A program made the position numbers and the translations under genes. 23,445 nt of DNA from Bacteroidales bacterium (GTDB lineage Bacteria > Bacteroidota > Bacteroidia > Bacteroidales > ML635J-15): the NCBI GenBank assembly GCA_017997855.1, contig JAGOEF010000005.1:1-23445 (forward strand). Reading direction: 5' to 3'. The notes beneath the pieces were generated by a model. It was not told where the DNA came from, did no database searches, and was given only the letters and a program-made list of their open reading frames with translations. Shown in pieces: positions 9,301 through 15,660 of this stretch. The first letter of the stretch is position 1, and every line of letters begins with the position of its first letter.

Positions 9301-10446
9301 CCCATCAAACTGACATCAGATTTCAAATACGGCCCTGCATATAAAGCAGCCCGTTCGATTCAATCAATCGAAAAATTTGAACCTGTGAGCAGTGTCGATC
9401 TCTACATAACCAGCGATACCAGCAAATGGACACGCAGTTGCGTTGTCGAAATGTGCGAAAACGAATGGGAACTTGATGACTATGGCCGCGAAGTAATGGT
9501 TACACCCAACGTAAACTATCTTTCGGAAGGTAACGCATTACGCTTCACCCTTAGGAAATCGGCTTCGGTTGATAAACAAGGAAATCCCCTAAACGATGGT
9601 ACTATTGGTCTGGGCTGGTTCCCCGGCTATGCCATTGACGTGAGAACAGGCGAACGACTGAATATCGTATTCGGTGAAGACAGCTGGCTGGTTGGCGAAA
9701 ACGGGCGCGATATGAAGTGGAATCCCTCCTCGGGAATTTATGGAACAACAGGCCCCTTATTCGGTGGAAAACACTATATCTGGATTATGGGACACAACCA
9801 GAATATCACCAACCCACAATTCCAGGCAACACCATACGATAGCTGCCGTTTCATTCATGAACAACTCATGCAGTACAACAACACGGGTTCTGTTTTACCT
9901 GTAAGAACAGCATGGACAACAGCCATGTGGACTGCAATACCGCTTCAGAATCCCAGTTTTGATTTTCTGGCTTCCGATGTTAAAATCCGCCTGAGGGTTG
10001 CCACTCCATTACACATGGCACAAGGTGATTTTGCAATAGAAGAACCGGTGAACGAAAACCTGCCGATGTATACTTTCAATACCTACGATGTAAAAACCAT
10101 AACCAACAACAACGATCAGGCAGTAAGCGCACTCGATTTAATCAATATTGTGCCGAATCCCTACTACGGACACAGCTGGTACGAAACCAATCAGTTGGAA
10201 AACTATGTAAGGATCACCAACCTGCCACGCAAGTGTACCATTTCGATTTACAATGTATCGGGTACATTGATTCGCCGTTTCGAAAAAGACAGCGACATCA
10301 CGTATATTGACTGGGATTTGAAAAACTCAAGCAATATTTCGATTGCCAGTGGTTTATACATAGTGCATTTTAATGTTCCGGGAGTTGGCGAAAAAGTGGT
10401 ACGCTGGTTTGGCGCACTTCGTCCGATTGACTTGAACAATTTCTAG
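6361..10446 (+). CDS. Large secreted surface protein with C-terminal T9SS-like sorting domain
   Basis: The 1361-residue protein has a signal peptide (about 1-22). An N-terminal module at about 55-125 contains GGDMWWDLQG, ALFAGSIWVGGKDANGQLKM and DFWPGPL, a combination I associate with large uncharacterised Bacteroidota surface proteins. DVDDDGSYNP (from about 206) looks like a calcium-binding loop. The region around 625-730 (YYRFQGYQVFQL ... YYYTAIAYGFNN) resembles a fibronectin-III-like fold. The C-terminus from about 1255 has the hallmarks of a T9SS sorting domain: NIVPNPYYG, ITNLPRKCTISIYNVSGTLI and IASGLYIVHF, followed by an unusual extra tail WFGALRPIDLNNF. The mature chain has 18 cysteines, so disulphides are likely. 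No catalytic motif was recognised. It sits between a TonB receptor and a PorV-like gene with 31-base gaps on each side, so it is probably part of the same surface complex. Confidence 0.88.
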   Translation: MRSFKKFVFLTAAVCLSLNIFAYKELRNDSDNHSNTPKNTRTAAACEPSKTSTELYVNNVRALIHTGGDMWWDLQGDPRYEVPAGSGRNALFAGSIWVGGKDANGQLKMAAQRFRQDGIDFWPGPLIISGASQGTTSQEICRQYDKHFTISKEMVKEFREWYACSQDPLCDVNEVFPMYSIPDIILNWPAHGPTGGYDYYLAPFWDVDDDGSYNPLMGDFPYYEFFNEGITDDHDCARPKDRMPKLFGDYTLWWVYNDRGNIHTETGGDPIGMEFRAQAFGFTTNDELNDMTFYNYNIINRSTYTLYETYFGIWTDADLGGATDDYTGCDVLRGLGYMYNGDSFDDDYQGNLGYGDQPPAIGIDFFEGPYQDDDLQDNSTSFDTINGVKVLNCQKGDILNGNINGLNFQDGTVDNERWGMRRFIYFNNGTGNAGTQDPSTAIQHYNYLTGYWKDGQRLCYGGTGHPSGGGDSNVPTDFMFPGKPTTDKCGWGQGGVPMPDWSEETENNPALDRRFVQSAGPFVLKPGAVNDITIGAVYARAPSGGAWASVEAVRKADDKAQVLFENCFRVLDGPDAPDLKIIEMDKQLIFHISNKTSSNNYLEQYAEKDPSIVCNEDLDPCDEYYRFQGYQVFQLKNQSAGISDRYNQDLVRQVFQCDLKDGIDQIVNFNWSDELGANVPSEEVNGLDEGITHTFVVTKDFFATGDNRLINHREYYYTAIAYGFNNTELYNQQIQETFLGQKKPYLAGRNNIKKYMAVPHINDPEDGGTVLQADYGYGPQVTQIEGHGNAYNVLDLTDATISEIMSGTPWKSQTPTYKNGKGPLKVTVIDPLNVPEDFYTFKMYEAAVWSYGLIKPGAKWFVYNTVPDTVFSDKALSFMGDEQLIPEWGLAINVRQCDYATNKEKADNNGYLEATMEYADDSKPWLYFLPDQDGNDAFNWIRSGMYENKVGEPNEDKNYDDYKGWDEKQVYEKILGGTWAPIKLTSDFKYGPAYKAARSIQSIEKFEPVSSVDLYITSDTSKWTRSCVVEMCENEWELDDYGREVMVTPNVNYLSEGNALRFTLRKSASVDKQGNPLNDGTIGLGWFPGYAIDVRTGERLNIVFGEDSWLVGENGRDMKWNPSSGIYGTTGPLFGGKHYIWIMGHNQNITNPQFQATPYDSCRFIHEQLMQYNNTGSVLPVRTAWTTAMWTAIPLQNPSFDFLASDVKIRLRVATPLHMAQGDFAIEEPVNENLPMYTFNTYDVKTITNNNDQAVSALDLINIVPNPYYGHSWYETNQLENYVRITNLPRKCTISIYNVSGTLIRRFEKDSDITYIDWDLKNSSNISIASGLYIVHFNVPGVGEKVVRWFGALRPIDLNNF

Positions 10447-10477
10447 AATTATTTCGAATTTAATAAAACCAGATAGT

Positions 10478-11590
10478 ATGAAAAAGTTTTCAGGCATAGT
10501 ATTAATAATCATGATAGCAGGAATGCTTCTGATGCCAACTTTTGGATTCTCCGGTAACGAACAGCGTGCCGGCTCGAGTGGAGGTTCAGAACTCCTGATT
10601 AACCCCTGGGCACGCAGTTCAGCCTGGGGAGATGCCAATGTTGCTTGTGTTATGGGTCTCGAAGGTCTATACCAAAACGTAGCCGGATTAGCCTTTACCC
10701 GCAAAACCGAGTTAATGTTCAACAATACCCAATGGATGGTTGGATCAGGAATTACTATAAATAGTTTCGGTCTGGCCCAGAAAGTCGGAGAATCCGGTGT
10801 TATTGCTGTCGGTGTTATGAATATGAGTTTTGGCGAAATCGAAATAACTACCCCCGAATTACCCGAAGGAGGTATCGGAACCTTTTCGCCCAGCTACTCG
10901 AACATTCAACTGGCATATTCCCGCGAATTTTCCAACAGCATTTACGGCGGTATCAGCGTTAAAATGATTAACGAAGGTATTGCCAATGCTTCGGCTTCGG
11001 GATTTGCGATTGATGCAGGAATACAGTATGTAACCGGATTAGGTCGTGATAAGGCAGGTAACCGTAAACGTGATAACCTGCGTTTTGGTATTGCAATGAA
11101 AAATGTTGGTTCTACCATGAAGTTTAAAGGCGATGGTATGGCTTTTACAGGCATTGTGCCCAATGGAACCACAATGACTGTGGAACACCGTTCTCAGGAA
11201 TTTGAGTTGCCTTCGTTGATTAAAATAGGATTGAGCTACACGATTAATCTTGATGCCAAAGTTGACAGTGTAAGCGAAACAGTGGTTTCGAATCACCAAC
11301 TTACCATTGCAGCCAATTTTACTGCCAATTCGTTTACAAAAGACCAATACCACATCGGTTTGGAATATGGCTTCCGCAATATATTATTCCTGCGCGGAGG
11401 TTATATTTATGAAGCCGGTATCACTGACGCAACTACCCGCACCACAGCCTTAACGGGACCAACAGCCGGTGTTAGCATTCAGATACCGATGAATAAAGAA
11501 AAGAAATCGGTTATTGCCATTGATTATTCCTATCGTGCCACACAACCATTTGCCGGAGTACATACTTTTGGGGCAAGGGTAACATTGTAA
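10478..11590 (+). CDS. PorV/PorQ-family outer-membrane protein
   Basis: The 370-residue protein has a signal peptide (about 1-24) and the family's N-terminal signature: QRAGSSGGSELLINPWARSS (residues 29-48), then GDANVACVMGLEGLYQNVAGLAF, which aligns with the AGxxGAxELLIPVGARxxALGGANVA...NPAGLA pattern. The rest alternates like FadL-type beta-strands and ends GVHTFGARVTL. PorV is the T9SS shuttle that carries cargo from the translocon to the attachment complex. Paralogues like this one often sit beside a cargo gene. It follows the T9SS-like cargo gene by 31 bases and ends the operon before a strong terminator, so the inference is a dedicated carrier or surface anchor for that cargo. Family assignment is firm. 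The specific role is inferred, and it need not be the core PorV. Confidence 0.88.
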   Translation: MKKFSGIVLIIMIAGMLLMPTFGFSGNEQRAGSSGGSELLINPWARSSAWGDANVACVMGLEGLYQNVAGLAFTRKTELMFNNTQWMVGSGITINSFGLAQKVGESGVIAVGVMNMSFGEIEITTPELPEGGIGTFSPSYSNIQLAYSREFSNSIYGGISVKMINEGIANASASGFAIDAGIQYVTGLGRDKAGNRKRDNLRFGIAMKNVGSTMKFKGDGMAFTGIVPNGTTMTVEHRSQEFELPSLIKIGLSYTINLDAKVDSVSETVVSNHQLTIAANFTANSFTKDQYHIGLEYGFRNILFLRGGYIYEAGITDATTRTTALTGPTAGVSIQIPMNKEKKSVIAIDYSYRATQPFAGVHTFGARVTL

Positions 11591-11607
11591 CCATACTATC
11601 AAACTAT

Positions 11608-11633
11608 AAAAAGGGGTTAATGCCCCTTTTTTT
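11608..11633 (+). terminator. Intrinsic terminator closing the TonB/T9SS-cargo/PorV operon
   Basis: AAAAAGGGG (11608-11616) pairs with CCCCTTTTT (from 11623) around a TTAATG loop, and the T tract runs to 11633. It begins 18 bases after the porV-like stop codon. The A and T tracts flank it symmetrically. No other terminator-like hairpin was seen between 2694 and here, supporting a three-gene transcript. Confidence 0.88.
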
Positions 11634-11681
11634 GTGCCAATTTGTTAACATCCGATTATGTTTAAAAATAGCCTAATTGAC

Positions 11682-11710
11682 TTGCTATTAAAATTAAATG
11701 TGTATCTTTG
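11682..11710 (+). promoter_or_regulatory. Strong Bacteroidota promoter for greA
   Basis: TTG at 11682-11684 (-33) and TATCTTTG at 11703-11710 (-7) are separated by 18 bases, the best two-part match in the window. Transcription should begin around 11716, directly at the base of the leader hairpin. Confidence 0.82.
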
Positions 11711-11716
11711 CACTAA

Positions 11717-11749
11717 GAAACTCCTTTGCTAAAGGGGGTTTCTTTTCTT
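11717..11749 (+). promoter_or_regulatory. Terminator-like hairpin at the 5' end of the greA leader
   Basis: GAAACTCCTTT (11717-11727) pairs with AAAGGGGGTTTC (11731-11742) around a GCT loop, with one bulged G, and a pyrimidine tract (TTTTCTTT) follows. This resembles an intrinsic terminator placed right at the transcription start, upstream of greA by about 40 bases. It could attenuate greA, release a very short RNA, or simply protect the 5' end. In E. coli the greA leader likewise yields short terminated RNAs (GraL). Any functional parallel here is inference. Confidence 0.6.
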
Positions 11750-11779
11750 TTATATCTGTTGTTCATTAATTTATGAAGT

Positions 11780-12253
11780 ATGAGTAAGGTAATTTATCTC
11801 ACCGAAGAGGGCCTGAAGAAATTAAAAGATGATCTGGAGCAACTCACCACTGTTGAACGCCCCAGCATAAGTCGTCAGATAGCCGAAGCGCGCGATAAAG
11901 GAGATTTGTCGGAAAATGCAGAATACGATGCTGCAAAAGAAGCTCAGGGAATGCTTGAGATGAAAATAGCAAAACTGCAGGAAACCATCATGAATGCACG
12001 CGTAATTGATCCTTCAAGGATTGACAACAAGCGGATTCAGATAATGAATAAGGTTAAAATTAAAAACCTGAGCAACAATTCAATTCTCGAATACACCCTC
12101 GTTTCGGAAAGTGAAGCCGATCTGAAACTTAAAAAAATATCGGTAAGTTCTCCCATAGCGAAAGGGCTTATTGGTAAAAAACTTGGGGATGTTGTAGAGA
12201 TTCAGGTTCCGGCAGGCCTGATGAAATTCGAAGTGCTCGAAATATCGATGTGA
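11780..12253 (+). CDS. greA: Transcription elongation factor GreA
   Basis: GreA rescues backtracked RNA polymerase by stimulating cleavage of the transcript 3' end through the secondary channel. The 157-residue protein is full length. The N-terminal coiled coil (about 1-75) carries the catalytic tip ARDKGDLSENAEYDAAKEAQ, with Asp42 and Glu45 as the conserved acidic pair. The C-terminal FKBP-like domain includes SPIAKGLIGKKLGD. The ATG at 11780 begins MSKVIYLTEEGLKKL, a standard GreA start. The gene has its own strong promoter and a structured leader, and is followed after one base by a HIT-family gene, so the two are presumably co-transcribed. Identification is certain. Confidence 0.97.
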   Translation: MSKVIYLTEEGLKKLKDDLEQLTTVERPSISRQIAEARDKGDLSENAEYDAAKEAQGMLEMKIAKLQETIMNARVIDPSRIDNKRIQIMNKVKIKNLSNNSILEYTLVSESEADLKLKKISVSSPIAKGLIGKKLGDVVEIQVPAGLMKFEVLEISM

Positions 12254-12254
12254 T

Positions 12255-12647
12255 ATGCCCGGAATTTTTTCTAAAATCATTGCCGGCGAAATACCGTGCC
12301 ACAAAGTGGCTGAGAATGATAATTTCATCGCCTTTCTTGATATTCAGCCGCTAAAAAAAGGGCATACCCTCATTGTACCGAAGCAGGAAATCGACTATAT
12401 CTTCGACATTGACGATGCCATGTTGGCCGAAATGATGGTCTTCGCAAAACATGTGGCCGTTGCTTTGAAAAAAGCCTTTCCCTGCACTAAAATAGGTGTG
12501 GCCGTTTTAGGTCTCGAAGTCGCCCATGCCCACATCCACCTCGTACCCATCGATAAAGAATCAGATATTCGTTTCTCAAATCCCCGACTGAGTTTCTCGC
12601 ATGAAGAATACAGCGAAATAGCCAAGGCTATAAGGACTCACTTATAA
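12255..12647 (+). CDS. HIT-family (histidine triad) nucleotide hydrolase
   Basis: The 130-residue cytoplasmic protein belongs to the Hint/HinT-like branch, which hydrolyses nucleoside phosphoramidates and related nucleotides. It begins IFSKIIAGEIPCHKVAEND (4-22), has FLDIQPLKKGHTLIVPK (27-43), and carries the histidine triad H91-A-H93-I-H95-L-V with G86 and E88 just upstream. H95 is the middle-to-last triad residue that normally supplies the nucleophile region. The length fits the family. Its ATG lies one base after the greA stop, which implies translational coupling. No terminator with a T tract follows, so transcription may continue toward rnhA. The cellular substrate is unknown. Confidence 0.95.
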   Translation: MPGIFSKIIAGEIPCHKVAENDNFIAFLDIQPLKKGHTLIVPKQEIDYIFDIDDAMLAEMMVFAKHVAVALKKAFPCTKIGVAVLGLEVAHAHIHLVPIDKESDIRFSNPRLSFSHEEYSEIAKAIRTHL

Positions 12648-12657
12648 ATCAAAGCGC

Positions 12658-12675
12658 TCAACATTGTTCTGTTGA
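12658..12675 (+). other. Small hairpin between the HIT and rnhA genes
   Basis: TCAACA (12658-12663) and TGTTGA (12670-12675) form a 6-base stem with a 6-base loop in the 95-base gap. No T tract follows at once, so it is not a standard terminator. A -7-like TAATTTCG at 12718-12725 has one mismatch to TAnnTTTG. Neither is convincing on its own. Confidence 0.25.
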
Positions 12676-12742
12676 TAGAAACCCGTCAGTCCTTCAATTT
12701 TTGCTGCATACTATTAGTAATTTCGCTGAAACTTAATTAAAG

Positions 12743-13231
12743 TTGCCGACAACTGAAACTCCTATATTGATTTATACCGATGGCTCCGCCAGCGGAAATC
12801 CGGGACCGGGTGGTTATGCTGCCATACTTAAATCGGGATCCCATACCAAAGAAATCAGTGGAGGTTTTCGTATGACCACCAACAACAGAATGGAACTTCT
12901 GGCCGTAATCAAGGCTCTGAAATGCCTGAAAAAACCAGGGTCACAGGTACTGGTTTTTTCCGACTCAAAGTACGTAGTCGATGCCGTCGAAAAAAAGTGG
13001 GTATTCGACTGGGAACAGAAAAATTTTAAAAACAAAAAAAACGAGGACTTGTGGAGGGAATTCCTCAACATTTATCGTAAACACAATGTGCGCTTTGAAT
13101 GGGTAAAAGGGCACAGCACCAATGAATTCAATAACCGTTGCGACCAGTTGGCGGTATTGGCAGGCAAAAACGATTGTTCGAACATCGACAGTGAATACGA
13201 AAACCTCAACCAAACCCCCGGTTTATGCTAA
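12743..13231 (+). CDS. rnhA: Ribonuclease HI (TTG start)
   Basis: RNase HI cleaves RNA in RNA-DNA hybrids, removing primers and R-loops. The 162-residue protein shows the full catalytic set: Asp13 in YTDGSASGNPGPGG, Glu51 in NNRMEL, Asp74 in FSDSKYV, and Asp134 in NRCDQLA, with the mobile His124 in VKGHST. A basic handle-like segment (KKWVFDWEQKNFKNKKNEDL, about 84-103) is present. No ATG or GTG lies between the in-frame stop at 12734-12736 and the conserved first strand. TTG at 12743 is therefore the most likely start, and a second TTG at codon 9 would clip strand 1. The last 7 bases overlap the start of the GNAT gene, so the two are probably translationally coupled. Confidence 0.95.
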   Translation: MPTTETPILIYTDGSASGNPGPGGYAAILKSGSHTKEISGGFRMTTNNRMELLAVIKALKCLKKPGSQVLVFSDSKYVVDAVEKKWVFDWEQKNFKNKKNEDLWREFLNIYRKHNVRFEWVKGHSTNEFNNRCDQLAVLAGKNDCSNIDSEYENLNQTPGLC

Positions 13232-13662
13232 TCGCCAGTTTCGATATATCGCACAAAAAATATTACGACATCTGTCTGTCCATCAGAACACAGGTTTTCG
13301 TTGTAGAACAACAGGTTCCCGTGCACCTCGAATGCGATGAGTACGAAAACTGTTCACAATACTTCCTGGGTTTTCTCGAACATACTCCGGTTGCTACCGC
13401 CCGAATCAGGCAAACAACCCTGGGAATTAAACTCGAACGTTTTGCAAGCTTGCCGGAATACAGGAATAAGGGCCTCGGCAAGGAATTAATGCAACACATT
13501 GTTCATTACGTTACTGTAATCCATCCGGGCAAAATCCTATACCTTCATTCACAGATAAGCGCCGTAGGGTTTTATACTAAAATGGGCTTCGAAACCGTTG
13601 GAGAAATGTTTATTGAGGCTTCTATTCCGCACTATGTAATGAAAATATCCAGCCATGGTTAG
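13225..13662 (+). CDS. GNAT-family N-acetyltransferase (ElaA-like)
   Basis: The 145-residue acetyl-CoA-dependent acyltransferase has the ElaA/YjcF-like N-terminal signature IRTQVFVVEQQVP (20-32), a beta-strand pair at about 46-72, and the acetyl-CoA loop YRNKGLGKEL (79-88), which matches R/QxxGxG/A. The C-terminal LHSQISAVGFYTKMGFETVGE followed by IPHYVMK is typical of the family. The start ATG at 13225 overlaps the rnhA stop (ATGCTAA), and the stop overlaps the flippase start (ATGGTTAG), so this gene sits in the middle of a coupled chain. The substrate cannot be read from the sequence and may be a small amine or a protein terminus. Confidence 0.93.
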   Translation: MLIASFDISHKKYYDICLSIRTQVFVVEQQVPVHLECDEYENCSQYFLGFLEHTPVATARIRQTTLGIKLERFASLPEYRNKGLGKELMQHIVHYVTVIHPGKILYLHSQISAVGFYTKMGFETVGEMFIEASIPHYVMKISSHG

Positions 13663-15139
13663 CAATCCGATAAAAAAACTGGCAGGTCAGACGGCAGTGT
13701 ATGGCCTGAGCTCCATCATCGGGCGTTTGCTCAATTATTTGCTTGTACCACTCTATACGCGGCTGTTTTTGCCCGAGGTGTATGGTGTGGTTACCGAATT
13801 GTATGCCTATGTAAGTTTCCTGCTGATTATTCTCACCTATGGTACAGAAACCGGATTCTTCAGATTTGCCCGCGACAACGAAAACTTCAACAAAACCTAT
13901 TCGGGTTTACTGGCATCACTGACCCTGTCCTCGCTGCTATTTGTGCTTCTGGTATATCTGTTTATTGAGCCGTTGGCCACTGCGATGCAATATTCGCTAC
14001 ACAGCGAATACATAATCTGGATGGCGATAATTGTGGCGCTTGATGCCATTATTTCGCTGCCATTTGCCCGGCTGCGCCTCGAAAACAAAGCCATGCGGTT
14101 TGCCTTGCTGAAACTGCTCAACATCGGCATCAACATTGGGATGAACCTGTATTTTCTCCTCTTATGTCCGTATCTGGCAAAGACCAACCCGGATTCACTA
14201 TTTCTGCTGGTATGGTCGCCGCAGATTGGTGTAGGGTATGTGTTTATTTCGAACCTGATTGCCAATCTGGTAAGCCTGCTGTTGTTTATACCCGATTTTT
14301 TCAGACTCAGAACCGGAATCGACCTTAAATGGCTCAGAAAAATTCTTTGGTATTCGCTTCCACTGCTCATTGCGGGTCTGGCCGGAATGGTCAACGAAAC
14401 CCTCGACAGAATTCTGCTGAAATACTGCCTGCCTGATGGTGTTAATGCCATGGAACAAATTGGTATTTACGGAGCAAACTATAAACTGGCCATTCTGATG
14501 ACGCTTTTTGTACAGATGTTTCGCTATGCTGCCGACCCATTCTTTTTTTCGCAGGCTAAAAATGCCGATGCGAAGCAAACCTATGCAAGGGTGATGAACT
14601 ACTTTGTCATCTGCGGTCTGATTATATTTCTTGGAGTGATGCTTTATCTCGATATAATAAAATATTTTATTGCACCGGCCTATCACAGCGGACTTAATGT
14701 GGTTCCCATTCTTTTGCTCGCCAACCTGTTTCTGGGTATGTACTACAACATGTCGTTCTGGTATAAACTCAACGACAAAACCCGATATGGCGCTTATATA
14801 GCCGTAGGAGGAGCCATACTGACCATTACACTCAACATCATCATGATTCCCTTGCTGGGGTTTACCGGTGCAGCATGGGCAACTTTTGCCTGTTACCTAG
14901 CCATGCTGGTGGTTTCGTACCTGCTTGGGCAAAAACATTATCCGGTAAAATATCCGGTAAAATCAATTGTTTTTTACTTTGCTGCAGCACTGGCTATATA
15001 TTTCATAAGCCTGTATATTCCCGAAACCGGCAGGTTTCTTCATTATACAATCAATACCGTATTGATGCTGGCGTTTATTGTCATTGTTACTCTCAGCGAA
15101 GGATTGTTTAAAAGATTTCTAAAACGCGCAAAGGGTTAA
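13655..15139 (+). CDS. MOP-superfamily polysaccharide/oligosaccharide flippase (Wzx-like)
   Basis: The 494-residue inner-membrane protein has roughly 12-14 predicted transmembrane helices and the Wzx-like N-terminus KKLAGQTAVYGLSSIIGRLL ... PLYTRLFLPEVYGVVTELYA. Family members flip lipid-linked sugars across the cytoplasmic membrane for O-antigen, capsule or other polymers. The polysaccharide-synthase-type C-terminal half is intact and the length is normal. The ATG at 13655 overlaps the preceding stop by 8 bases. No glycosyltransferase cluster surrounds it, but a nucleotidyltransferase lies two genes downstream, so it may serve a housekeeping envelope polymer. Which substrate it flips is unknown. 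Confidence 0.92.
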   Translation: MVSNPIKKLAGQTAVYGLSSIIGRLLNYLLVPLYTRLFLPEVYGVVTELYAYVSFLLIILTYGTETGFFRFARDNENFNKTYSGLLASLTLSSLLFVLLVYLFIEPLATAMQYSLHSEYIIWMAIIVALDAIISLPFARLRLENKAMRFALLKLLNIGINIGMNLYFLLLCPYLAKTNPDSLFLLVWSPQIGVGYVFISNLIANLVSLLLFIPDFFRLRTGIDLKWLRKILWYSLPLLIAGLAGMVNETLDRILLKYCLPDGVNAMEQIGIYGANYKLAILMTLFVQMFRYAADPFFFSQAKNADAKQTYARVMNYFVICGLIIFLGVMLYLDIIKYFIAPAYHSGLNVVPILLLANLFLGMYYNMSFWYKLNDKTRYGAYIAVGGAILTITLNIIMIPLLGFTGAAWATFACYLAMLVVSYLLGQKHYPVKYPVKSIVFYFAAALAIYFISLYIPETGRFLHYTINTVLMLAFIVIVTLSEGLFKRFLKRAKG

Positions 15140-15164
15140 ACCCTGAATAGCAAAAGTTTTTACG

Positions 15165-15172
15165 TATTTTTG
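15165..15172 (+). promoter_or_regulatory. -7 element of a candidate promoter for dut
   Basis: TATTTTTG matches TAnnTTTG and ends 19 bases before the dut ATG at 15192. No clear TTG is seen about 19 bases upstream. It lies in the 52-base gap after the flippase gene and could start the dut-to-DUF4175 transcript. Confidence 0.5.
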
Positions 15173-15191
15173 AAGCCATAAAAGTAACGAG

Positions 15192-15635
15192 ATGAATAAA
15201 ACTGTTGTTAAAATTGTAAATACATCGAGAAACCCTTTACCTGAGTACGCTACAGCATTTTCAGCGGGAATGGATCTCAGGGCTAACCTCAGCGAACCCA
15301 TCCTGTTGAAGCCCCTGGAACGTCGCCTTATTCCTACCGGTTTGTTTATTGAACTTCCGGTTTCGTTCGAAGCGCAAATCAGGCCGCGCAGTGGCTTAGC
15401 CCTAAAGAAGGGAATAACTGTTCTCAACACTCCGGGAACCATCGATGCCGACTATCGTGGCGAAATAGGTGTAATTCTGATTAATCTCTCGAATGAAGAT
15501 TTTCTTATCGAAAATGGCGAAAGAATTTGCCAGATGGTTATTGCAAAGCACGAAACGGTAGCATGGCAGCAGGTCGAAATATTGAACCAAACCGAGCGTG
15601 GAGCCGGAGGATTTGGTCATACGGGAAAAAAATAA
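15192..15635 (+). CDS. dut: dUTP diphosphatase (dUTPase)
   Basis: The enzyme hydrolyses dUTP to dUMP and pyrophosphate, keeping uracil out of DNA and feeding thymidylate synthesis. The 147-residue trimeric-type protein has all five motifs: AGMDL (25-29), [12 protein letters not shown] (64-75), [13 protein letters not shown] (about 79-91), GERICQMVI (108-116) and the flexible C-terminal [13 protein letters not shown] that closes over the active site. The catalytic Asp is in IDADY. The length is typical. It is the first gene of a six-gene run whose next member starts 25 bases downstream. Confidence 0.97.
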   Translation: MNKTVVKIVNTSRNPLPEYATAFSAGMDLRANLSEPILLKPLERRLIPTGLFIELPVSFEAQIRPRSGLALKKGITVLNTPGTIDADYRGEIGVILINLSNEDFLIENGERICQMVIAKHETVAWQQVEILNQTERGAGGFGHTGKK

Positions 15636-15660
15636 TAATCCACACAAAAACCGCAGCATT

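Noticed and set aside
11773..11787. A 4-codon upstream frame (MKYE, stop) overlapping the greA start
   Set aside because: It could in principle be a regulatory mini-frame, but it is too short to distinguish from chance in an A/T-rich leader.
15132..15144. Palindrome AGGGTTAAACCCT at the end of the flippase gene, considered as a terminator
   Set aside because: The loop is too tight for the full stem and no T tract follows. It overlaps the stop codon.
15598..15660. An earlier GTG start for the nucleotidyltransferase
   Set aside because: It would overlap dut by 38 bases and add 21 residues ahead of the standard N-terminus MKIIIPMAGLGTRM at 15661.
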